The position numbers and the translations under genes are program-made. Shown here one piece after another: positions 1-4,722 of a stretch of DNA of 6,720 nucleotides. Source of the DNA: 66-474 sp035547895 (GTDB taxonomy: Bacteria; Pseudomonadota; Gammaproteobacteria; Xanthomonadales; Rhodanobacteraceae). The notes beneath the pieces are model-generated. The model searched no databases, had not been told where the DNA came from, and was given only the letters and a program-made list of their open reading frames with translations. The stretch spans positions 1-6,720 of the forward strand of contig DASZTT010000254.1 of the NCBI GenBank assembly GCA_035547895.1, given 5' to 3'. Positions within the stretch are counted from its first letter, which is position 1, and every line of letters begins with the position of its first letter.

Positions 1-447
1 GGCCGGCAACCGATCCGGCCCAGGCGCATGTGGGCGCGCGTGGGCTTCCTGTCGGTCGTGATCTTGCTGTTCGCGCTCGAAGGCCTGCGCGGACCCTTGC
101 TGGCCGAGGGCCTGGCGGGCGGCGTGCTGGGCGGCGTGGTGCTCGGCATCGTGGCGCTGCGCTTCACGCGTTTCGAGATCGACGGCACCAACGACTGTTA
201 CGTGCCGAATCCGTGGATCGGCCTGGGCCTCACTGCGCTGCTGCTCGGCCGGCTGCTGTACCGCTTCATGGCGCTGTACCCGGCGATGACGCACGCCGCG
301 GCGGGCGGTTATCCCGCGTATCAACGCAGCCCGCTGACCATGGCCATCTTCGGTCTGCTGGTCGGCTATTACATTGCTTATTACGCGGGTCTGCTGCTTC
401 ACCACCGCCAGGCGCTCTCGACCATTCAAAAGAAGCAGCTTTCGTGA
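1..447 (+). CDS. DUF1453-like multispanning inner-membrane protein, 5' end cut off by window edge
   Basis: The reading frame is open from base 1 and ends at TGA 445-447, giving 148 visible residues. The codons before the first ATG (base 28) read GRQPIRPRR. That basic stretch is typical of the cytosolic loop of DUF1453/CcdC-like membrane proteins, so the ATG at 28 is probably internal and the true start lies outside the window. About four hydrophobic segments follow, near visible residues 14-28, 39-54, 72-88 and 112-131. A conserved-looking 'RFTRFEIDG...YVPNPWIGLGL' stretch lies between the second and third. The C-terminus is a short polar tail. The biochemical role is unknown; a link to cytochrome c biogenesis (CcdC) is only a family-level resemblance. 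The gene converges on the P-II gene across a 96-bp gap. I am fairly sure of the membrane character and less sure of the family. Confidence 0.75.
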   Translation, partial: GRQPIRPRRMWARVGFLSVVILLFALEGLRGPLLAEGLAGGVLGGVVLGIVALRFTRFEIDGTNDCYVPNPWIGLGLTALLLGRLLYRFMALYPAMTHAAAGGYPAYQRSPLTMAIFGLLVGYYIAYYAGLLLHHRQALSTIQKKQLS

Positions 448-543
448 GCAAGCGGCCCATGGATGGTCGCGGTGCTGCGTGCAATTTGAGATTGCCCGGA
501 TCAACCGTCAGTTGGTCGCAGAAGCGATCGGCAACGACTGCAC

Positions 544-882
544 CTATAAAGCATCCGCATCCAGTTCGCCCGTGCGGATGCGTATGACTTGGTCCAGCGT
601 CGAGATGAAGATCTTGCCGTCGCCAATCTTGCCGGTGCGCGCCGCGTGGCTGATGGCTTCGACCGCCCGTTCGACCAGATTGTCGGGCAGCGCGATCTCG
701 AGTTTCACCTTGGGCAGGAAATCCACCACGTATTCGGCGCCGCGATAAAGTTCGGTATGGCCCTTCTGTCGCCCGAAGCCCTTGACCTCGGTAACGGTAA
801 TGCCGTTGACGCCCACGTCCGACAGCGCCTCGCGCACGTCGTCCAGCTTGAACGGCTTGATGATGGCGGTGATCAGTTTCAT
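544..882 (-). CDS. glnK: Nitrogen regulatory protein P-II (GlnB/GlnK family)
   Basis: This 112-residue protein has the length of E. coli GlnB and GlnK and aligns with them throughout. P-II trimers sense ATP/ADP and 2-oxoglutarate. They control glutamine synthetase adenylylation, NtrB and AmtB in the cytosol. Visible hallmarks are the N-terminal MKLITAIIKPFKLDDVREAL, the T-loop GFGRQKGHTELYRGAEY with Y46 and the uridylylation-type Y51, the B-loop TGKIGDGK (83-90), and the C-loop R101/R103 in RIRTGE. The N-terminus MKL and the C-terminal ADAL look more GlnK-like, while T43 and the D54 region look GlnB-like, so the paralogue is uncertain. No amtB follows; the downstream neighbour is convergent. 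The start at 882 is fixed by homology, but no clear Shine-Dalgarno precedes it. The ATG overlaps the stop of a possible upstream ORF as ATGA, which would allow translational coupling. Confidence 0.95.
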   Translation of the reverse strand: MKLITAIIKPFKLDDVREALSDVGVNGITVTEVKGFGRQKGHTELYRGAEYVVDFLPKVKLEIALPDNLVERAVEAISHAARTGKIGDGKIFISTLDQVIRIRTGELDADAL

Positions 883-1052
883 GGCGGGATATTAACAGTG
901 TCCCGTTCGAAGCCGCTGTTGATCAGCAAGGCCAGAGGGCTCTCCGCCATGATGGTCGCTCTCATGGCAGAGGCGATGTTCTTCAACTCCTCCGCGCGCA
1001 CGGTACGAGAAAGCCCGGCGAGGCGGCGTCCGGGGACGAACGCAATTACCAT
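879..1052 (-). CDS. Candidate 57-aa small ORF upstream of and overlapping the P-II start
   Basis: I do not recognise this ORF. It would begin at ATG 1052-1050 as MVIAFVPGRR and end at TGA 881-879, overlapping the P-II ATG as ATGA. An AGGAA sequence lies 9 nt before this ATG, which suits a ribosome binding site; the next in-frame ATG upstream (1061) sits too close to it. By hand count of the frame from 1061, about 46 of 60 third positions are G or C, against roughly half at the second position. That is the pattern expected of real coding sequence at this GC content. The product would be small, basic at its start and moderately hydrophobic, with no clear membrane helix. The case for it is the overlap, the ribosome site and the lack of a ribosome site before P-II. 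The case against is the absence of any known family and the ease with which GC-rich DNA leaves frames open. Confidence 0.33.
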   Translation of the reverse strand: MVIAFVPGRRLAGLSRTVRAEELKNIASAMRATIMAESPLALLINSGFERDTVNIPP

Positions 1053-1070
1053 GTAGGGCATTTCCTACAT
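1051..1070. promoter_or_regulatory. Perfect 7-bp inverted repeat, possible operator
   Basis: ATGTAGG (1051-1057) and CCTACAT (1064-1070) form a perfect inverted repeat with a 6-bp spacer. It sits in the gap between the divergent P-II and ubiK genes. The inner TGTAGG-N6-CCTACA geometry resembles two-fold symmetric sites bound by LuxR/NarL-type regulators such as the GacA box (TGTAAG-N6-CTTACA), though the sequence is not the same. On the minus strand the element also holds the AGGAA ribosome-site candidate and start codon of the possible small ORF. It could therefore instead act as a translational hairpin on that transcript. Confidence 0.4.
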
Positions 1071-1141
1071 CACCACACGACGCCCACCGATAGGCGCGGC
1101 ACGACCCGCACCGTAACCTGTGGGCGCATCGAGGCAACGCC

Positions 1142-1390
1142 ATGATCGACGTGCACTCCATAGACCAACTCGCGCATCGGCTGGCCACCCTGGTTCCTCC
1201 GGGGTTGGCGCAGGCGCGGGACGACATGGAAGCCAACTTTCGGGACGTGCTGGCGCACGGATTGCGCCGCCTCGACCTGGTCACCCGCGAAGAGTTCGAC
1301 GCCCAGCGTGCCGTCCTCGAGCGGGCCCGTGAACAGGTCACGCAATTGGAAAAGCGCGTGGCCGAACTGGAAGCCGCGCGGAGGGCCTGA
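1142..1390 (+). CDS. ubiK: Ubiquinone biosynthesis accessory factor UbiK (BMFP/YqiC family)
   Basis: The 82-residue protein matches UbiK/YqiC, a small trimeric coiled-coil protein. In E. coli it binds UbiJ and supports the soluble Ubi complex that completes aerobic ubiquinone synthesis; it was earlier described as membrane-fusogenic. Evidence is the family layout: an amphipathic N-terminal part with LAHRLATLVPPGLAQARDDME, the conserved 'NFRDVLAHGLRRLDLVTREEFDAQRAVLERARE' stretch (about 32-64), and a heptad-rich C-terminal coiled coil (QLEKRVAELEA). The start at 1142 has GAGG (1131-1134) 7 nt upstream. It is divergent from P-II and co-directional with comM, but a terminator-like hairpin separates it from comM. 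Length is normal for the family. Confidence 0.9.
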   Translation: MIDVHSIDQLAHRLATLVPPGLAQARDDMEANFRDVLAHGLRRLDLVTREEFDAQRAVLERAREQVTQLEKRVAELEAARRA

Positions 1391-1415
1391 CCGTCACCGA
1401 TTGATCGGGACGATG

Positions 1416-1445
1416 ACGCCGGCCGCGGGGTCGGCGTTTTCGTTT
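1416..1445 (+). terminator. Intrinsic terminator-like hairpin after ubiK
   Basis: ACGCCGGCC (1416-1424) pairs with GGTCGGCGT (1429-1437) around a GCGG loop. This gives a 9-bp stem with a single G-U pair, followed by TTTTCGTTT (1437-1445). That is a convincing Rho-independent terminator shape for the ubiK transcript, 25 bp past its stop. It also lies immediately before the comM ribosome binding site at 1446, so it could act in the comM leader if transcription reads through. Confidence 0.6.
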
Positions 1446-1452
1446 GGGGAGA
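1446..1452 (+). promoter_or_regulatory. comM ribosome binding site, decides the ATG at 1462
   Basis: GGGGAGA lies 9 nt before ATG 1462. A second purine run, GGAG (1458-1461), abuts the ATG. The frame also extends back to a TTG at 1444, but that codon overlaps the GGGG run and has no ribosome site of its own. The family's usual N-terminus (MSLAV) begins at 1462. Confidence 0.6.
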
Positions 1453-1461
1453 TCGGCGGAG

Positions 1462-2973
1462 ATGAGCCTGGCTGTCGCGCTGACAAGAGCCTCGGAAGGC
1501 GTCGCCGCGCCGCTTGTCACCGTGGAGGTGCATCTTTCCGGTGGCCTGCCGGGTACCTCCATCGTCGGATTGCCGGAGGCCGCGGTGCGCGAGGCGCGTG
1601 ACCGCGTGCGCGTCGCGATCCAGAACACCCAGTTCGAATATCCGGCCCGGCGGGTCACGGTAAATCTCGCGCCTGCGGAATTGCCCAAGGATGGAGGACG
1701 ATTCGATCTCGCGATCGCACTCGGCATCCTCGCTGCCGGCGGCCAGGTGCCGGGCGAAGCGCTGAAAGGTTGCGAATTCCTGGGCGAACTCGCGCTTTCG
1801 GGCGAACTGCGGCCGGTGCCCGGCGTGCTGCCCGCGCTGCTGCGGGCCCGCCACGGAAAACGCTGCGTGATCGTGCCTTCGGGCAATGCGCACGAAGCCG
1901 CGTTGCTCGGCGACGTGGACGTGCGCATCGCGCGCACGCTTGCCGAAGTCTGCGCGCACCTGCGCGGCGCGGATGCCTTGCCCGCGCCCGCGCCCGGCGC
2001 CATCGACCCGGCCGGTGGCGGCCTCCCCGATCTCGCCGACGTACGCGGACAATTGCAGGCCCGGCGCGCGCTGGAAATCGCTGCCGCCGGGGGCCATCAC
2101 CTGCTGATGGTCGGCCCGCCCGGCACCGGCAAATCCATGCTGGCCCAACGCCTGCCCGGCATCCTGCCACCGCTGACGGATGCCGAAGCCATCGAAGCCT
2201 GCGCGGTCCGCTCGGTCGCCAGCGAAGCTTTCGACGTCAGGCAATGGCACCAGCGTCCCTACCGCGCACCGCACCACACCGCATCGGGCGTTGCGCTGGT
2301 AGGTGGCGGCTCGCATCCGCGTCCGGGCGAAATTTCGCTCGCACATCATGGCGTGCTGTTCCTCGACGAACTCCCCGAATTCGATCGCCGCGTGCTGGAA
2401 GTGTTGCGCGAACCGATGGAATCTGGCCGCATCGTGATTTCGCGCGCGGCACGCCAGGCCGAATTCCCCGCACGCTTCCAGCTGGTCGCCGCGATGAACC
2501 CGTGCCCATGCGGCTACGCCGGCGACAGTGCGGGCCGCTGCCGTTGCACCCCGGATGCAATCGCGCGTTATCGCGGCCGCATCTCAGGTCCGCTGCTGGA
2601 CCGCATCGATATCCTCAGCGAGGTACCGCGCATGCCGCTATCGGAGCTGGACGCCAAGCGCGGCGCAGGCGACGAGGATTCCGCCAGCGTGCGCGCGCGC
2701 GTCGTCGCGGCGCGCCGCATCGCCACGCAACGCGCAGGCAAACCCAACGCAATGCTTACGGTGCGCGAAATCGAACGCGACTGCGCGCTCGGCGATGCCG
2801 AACGCGCATTGCTGGAACGCGCGCTGGAAAAACTGTCGCTGTCCGCGCGCGCCTACCACCGCGTGCTGCGCGTCGCGCGCACGATCGCCGACCTCGCCGG
2901 CAGCGAGCGTATCGCGCGCGAACATCTGGCCGAGGCGGTGCAATATCGGCGCGTGCACACCGGCGCACCATGA
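1462..2973 (+). CDS. comM: ComM/YifB AAA+ ATPase, Mg-chelatase-like branch-migration helicase
   Basis: The protein is 503 residues long, close to the roughly 506 of E. coli YifB. ComM is a hexameric AAA+ helicase that promotes branch migration during chromosomal integration of DNA taken up in natural transformation. The N-terminal Lon-protease-like domain (about 1-165) carries VEVHLSGGLPGTSIVGLPEAAVREARDRV, split here by ordinary variation. A Pro/Ala linker follows (about 172-186). The AAA+ core has Walker A GPPGTGKS (218-225), RAPHHTASG, GEISLAHHGVLFLDELPEF with Walker B D302/E303, and MNPCPCGY (345-352). Four cysteines (C348, C350, C360, C362) form a zinc-like cluster typical of the family. 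LLDRIDI and a C-terminal Mg-chelatase helical domain (about 405-495, LSARAYHRVLRVARTIADL) complete it. I see no truncation or frameshift. The start is fixed at 1462 by the MSLAV N-terminus and the upstream ribosome site. comM genes occur in many bacteria not known to be competent. Confidence 0.97.
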   Translation: MSLAVALTRASEGVAAPLVTVEVHLSGGLPGTSIVGLPEAAVREARDRVRVAIQNTQFEYPARRVTVNLAPAELPKDGGRFDLAIALGILAAGGQVPGEALKGCEFLGELALSGELRPVPGVLPALLRARHGKRCVIVPSGNAHEAALLGDVDVRIARTLAEVCAHLRGADALPAPAPGAIDPAGGGLPDLADVRGQLQARRALEIAAAGGHHLLMVGPPGTGKSMLAQRLPGILPPLTDAEAIEACAVRSVASEAFDVRQWHQRPYRAPHHTASGVALVGGGSHPRPGEISLAHHGVLFLDELPEFDRRVLEVLREPMESGRIVISRAARQAEFPARFQLVAAMNPCPCGYAGDSAGRCRCTPDAIARYRGRISGPLLDRIDILSEVPRMPLSELDAKRGAGDEDSASVRARVVAARRIATQRAGKPNAMLTVREIERDCALGDAERALLERALEKLSLSARAYHRVLRVARTIADLAGSERIAREHLAEAVQYRRVHTGAP

Positions 2974-2979
2974 CTCGTT

Positions 2980-3008
2980 CGTCATTCCGGTGAAGGACGG
3001 GAACCCAG
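2980..3008. repeat. Left arm of degenerate intergenic inverted repeat (REP-like)
   Basis: CGTCATTCC...GGGAACCCAG (29 bp) resembles the widespread proteobacterial intergenic repeat that starts GTCATTCCCGCG and ends GCGGGAA(T/C)CC, here with several mismatches. It matches the reverse complement of 3116-3144 at 19 of 29 positions by hand alignment. It begins 7 bp after the comM stop. Confidence 0.45.
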
Positions 3009-3083
3009 CCTCCTCGCACCCAGCCAACCCAGGCTTGCCTTTACCCGCTGGCAAGTGGTCGAAACGATTCGCTGGACGCTGGC

Positions 3084-3116
3084 GTGATCCGTCTTGAAGT
3101 GACGCCTTCAAATCAC
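3084..3116. other. Bulged hairpin in the convergent gap
   Basis: TTGAAG (3094-3099) pairs with CTTCAA (3106-3111). Outside this, GTGAT (3084-3088) pairs with ATCAC (3112-3116), leaving a 5-nt bulge on one side. No T-run follows on either strand, so it is not a standard intrinsic terminator, but it could stall or protect convergent transcripts. It may be the body of the decayed repeat whose arms flank it. Confidence 0.35.
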
Positions 3117-3144
3117 TGGCTCCCGGGCTTGTGCCGGGCTGACG
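3116..3144. repeat. Right arm of degenerate intergenic inverted repeat (REP-like)
   Basis: This arm (CTGGCTCCCGGG...GCTGACG) is the inverted partner of 2980-3008. It also folds on itself, with CCCGG (3122-3126) pairing with CCGGG (3134-3138). It ends 11 bp before the stop codon of the convergent dehydrogenase gene, so the arm pair fills most of the gap. Confidence 0.4.
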
Positions 3145-3155
3145 CGAGGCAATGA

Positions 3156-4337
3156 TCAGGTCTCAACCCACACTTTGTGCCCGGGATCGAACTCCACGGT
3201 CACCTTTTCCCTTGCGCGCGCTCCGAAGCCGCACACGCACAGGGGTCCTTCGGCCATCGGCTCCAGCTTGAAAGCCTGCTCGATCTCGACCTCGTTGATC
3301 GCGGCGGTGATGAAGGCGCCGAGGCCCATCTCCGTCGCGGTGAGGTAGAGGTTCTGCGAGATATGGCCCATCTCCAGCAGGATGGCGCGGTAGATCTTGG
3401 GATGGTTGCGGTATTTCCACATCGAACGCGCGAAGCGCGCGGCCATCACCACCAGCACCGGCGCGTCGGCGAAATAGTCCTGGCCCGCCACGGTGGTCAA
3501 CGCGAACGCACGCGCTTCATCGGATGACAACTCGCGCAGCAAATCGAGCGCGTGTGCTTCGATGTTGTAGTGGTACAGACCCGGTGCCAACCCCTCCGCG
3601 CGCTGCACTAACAGATAGGCCTCGACCGGATGCAGGCCGCCGCCGGACGGATGATTCTTTTTCAGCGCCACCGCACCCGGCGCGAGTTCCTGCATGCCAT
3701 GCGCGCCGAACACGCGCTTCAGCAACGCCGACAATTGCGCCCCGGAAACGGGTTGCGCGAGGTCGAAGTTGCGGCAAGTCGCACGGCGTTCCAGCAGATC
3801 GTCGAGCGGCGTGCGCGCGGGATCATCCAGCGCAACGCGCGCGGCGGCATCTACGCGGCGATGGAAATGCGGCGGTGGGGGACCGAACGCCTCGACCATG
3901 TCGTCCACCGACTGCAGGCGGGATTCGCGCTGCGCGGCGATGCTGTCGTTGTGCGACCAGCGCGACATCGCATGGGTGATGGCGGCGCCGCCGTGCCAAT
4001 GCGAAGTGCGCAGGTCGCGGTCACGCTGCGCTGCGCGCGAAGATGCATCTTCCGCCAGCAGCAATTGCCTGGCCAGCAAGCCTTCGATGCACGCCGCGCC
4101 GTAGGCCTCGACCAGCGCGTCGCACGGCGACCATGTTTCGGAATCGATCTCCGCCAGCGCCTGCATTTCCGTGGCATTAATTTCCACGGGCTGGTCGAGA
4201 TGCGCAGCGAGTGCCTGCCGCACGTGCATGAGAATCACTGCGGGTTTTCCGGAGAGCAGCGCCGCGAAATCCAGTGTTTTGGTTTGCTCCACGCGAAGCT
4301 GCAACTGGGCGCAACGACGCACTCGCGTTCTCGGCAT
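3156..4337 (-). CDS. SagB-related putative peptide maturation dehydrogenase (nitroreductase fold)
   Basis: This 393-residue protein has a C-terminal FMN-dependent nitroreductase-fold domain of the SagB type (about 175-375). SagB-type enzymes oxidise azolines to azoles in thiazole/oxazole-modified peptides. Visible motifs are RRATCRNF (184-191, flavin-phosphate side), the signature PSGGGLHPVEAY (230-241), GLYHYN (253-258), YRNHPKIYRAILLEMGH (about 309-325), and EMGLGAFITAAINEVEIEQAF near 336-356. The N-terminal 170 residues are not part of that fold. The stretch VEINATEMQALAEIDSETW up to LLARQLLLAED (about 51-96) looks like a small winged-helix-type module that could bind a leader peptide; this is inference. 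GGGGAA lies 8 nt before ATG 4337. The neighbours are a leader-type precursor (divergent) and a cyclase/TPR protein, which matches the family NCBI calls 'putative peptide maturation dehydrogenase'. No cyclodehydratase (YcaO) gene is visible, so the substrate bond is unknown. Confidence 0.85.
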   Translation of the reverse strand: MPRTRVRRCAQLQLRVEQTKTLDFAALLSGKPAVILMHVRQALAAHLDQPVEINATEMQALAEIDSETWSPCDALVEAYGAACIEGLLARQLLLAEDASSRAAQRDRDLRTSHWHGGAAITHAMSRWSHNDSIAAQRESRLQSVDDMVEAFGPPPPHFHRRVDAAARVALDDPARTPLDDLLERRATCRNFDLAQPVSGAQLSALLKRVFGAHGMQELAPGAVALKKNHPSGGGLHPVEAYLLVQRAEGLAPGLYHYNIEAHALDLLRELSSDEARAFALTTVAGQDYFADAPVLVVMAARFARSMWKYRNHPKIYRAILLEMGHISQNLYLTATEMGLGAFITAAINEVEIEQAFKLEPMAEGPLCVCGFGARAREKVTVEFDPGHKVWVET

Positions 4338-4345
4338 TTCGGCAG

Positions 4346-4351
4346 TTCCCC
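4346..4351 (-). promoter_or_regulatory. Ribosome binding site of the dehydrogenase gene
   Basis: On the minus strand GGGGAA lies 8 nt before the ATG at 4337, supporting that start over later in-frame Met codons. Confidence 0.5.
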
Positions 4352-4368
4352 GGAGCGCCCGGCAGCCC

Positions 4369-4398
4369 CTGCCGCCCGGCTCGTCCCTCCGATATGCT
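4369..4398 (+). promoter_or_regulatory. Weak candidate promoter for the precursor peptide gene
   Basis: TATGCT (4393-4398) is a fair -10 element. CTGCCG (4369-4374), 18 bp upstream, is a poor -35. The overlapping TAGCAT on the opposite strand could serve the divergent dehydrogenase gene, so the two promoters may overlap. This part of the gap is the only AT-richer spot between the two start codons. Confidence 0.3.
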
Positions 4399-4410
4399 AC
4401 CCGCGCTTTT

Positions 4411-4420
4411 CGTGGCCACG
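4411..4420. promoter_or_regulatory. Perfect 10-bp palindrome in the divergent gap
   Basis: CGTGGCCACG is a perfect palindrome lying just downstream of the candidate -10 element and 45 bp before the precursor start. Its position would suit a repressor site acting on both divergent genes. Ten-base palindromes also occur by chance in GC-rich DNA. Confidence 0.22.
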
Positions 4421-4451
4421 CAGCAACCGCACGTCCACCCGTTATCCCAGC

Positions 4452-4457
4452 AAGGGG
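4452..4457 (+). promoter_or_regulatory. Ribosome binding site of the precursor peptide gene
   Basis: AAGGGG lies 8 nt before ATG 4466 and decides this start. The frame is open further upstream, to an ATG at 4274, but that extension is antisense to the dehydrogenase coding region and has no such site. The leader homology also begins right after 4466. Confidence 0.65.
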
Positions 4458-4465
4458 CTACCGAG

Positions 4466-4717
4466 ATGATCAAGGGCAATCCGTCACCACAGGCGCTGCA
4501 CACGGTTCTGGATCTTCTGGCGACCAGCCACGACTTTCGCGAACAGATGCTGGGCGACCCGGTTGCCGCGCTCAAGGCACACGGCATCGAGATCGATGCT
4601 TCCCAGATTCCCGCCGTTCGCAAACTGCCGCCCATGCAGGAAATCGCGGCAATCCACAAGGAACACTTCGACGACCCGATGGACAAGGTCTGCGTCGCGG
4701 TTTTCCTGTTGAAGTAA
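4466..4717 (+). CDS. NHLP-related putative modified peptide (RiPP precursor)
   Basis: The protein has 83 residues and starts MIKGNPSPQ. Residues about 10-43 (LHTVLDLLATSHDFREQMLG, then DPVAALKAHGI) follow the pattern of nitrile-hydratase-like leader peptides: a helix, 'FR..(L/M)L.DP.AAL', then a Gly-Ile turn. IDASQIPAVRKLPP (43-56) links to a C-terminal part ending DKVCVAVFLLK. This fits the family NCBI calls NHLP-related or 'putative modified peptide', a presumed ribosomally made, post-translationally modified peptide. No Gly-Gly or other obvious protease site marks the leader/core border. The core side has one Cys (C76) and no Ser or Thr after S46, so classical multi-heterocycle formation is unlikely. 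It is divergent from the dehydrogenase (128-bp gap) and convergent with the cyclase/TPR gene (5-bp gap). The final peptide and its activity are unknown. Confidence 0.8.
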   Translation: MIKGNPSPQALHTVLDLLATSHDFREQMLGDPVAALKAHGIEIDASQIPAVRKLPPMQEIAAIHKEHFDDPMDKVCVAVFLLK

Positions 4718-4722
4718 CGCGG

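Noticed and set aside
883..1141. Sigma-54 type promoter for P-II
   Set aside because: P-II genes are often sigma-54 dependent, so I looked for a TGGC-N8-TTGC type site on the minus strand of this gap. I found no convincing match.
892..2349. Long open frame on the minus strand (485 codons) across ubiK and comM
   Set aside because: It runs antisense to two confidently identified genes. Its translation is rich in Arg, Ala and Ser with no family resemblance, as expected of an open shadow frame in GC-rich DNA.
1770..2993. 407-codon plus-strand frame inside comM
   Set aside because: It is extremely Arg-rich and offset from the comM frame, which carries all ATPase motifs. It is a shadow.
4274..4465. 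N-terminal extension of the precursor to an ATG at 4274
   Set aside because: The extra 64 residues are antisense to the dehydrogenase start region, have no ribosome site and do not resemble a leader. AAGGGG 8 nt before 4466 and the leader pattern favour 4466.
3630..4469. 279-codon plus-strand frame antisense to the dehydrogenase, ending over the precursor ATG
   Set aside because: It lies opposite a well-supported SagB-like gene and has no recognisable domain. The overlap of its TGA with the precursor ATG is likely chance.
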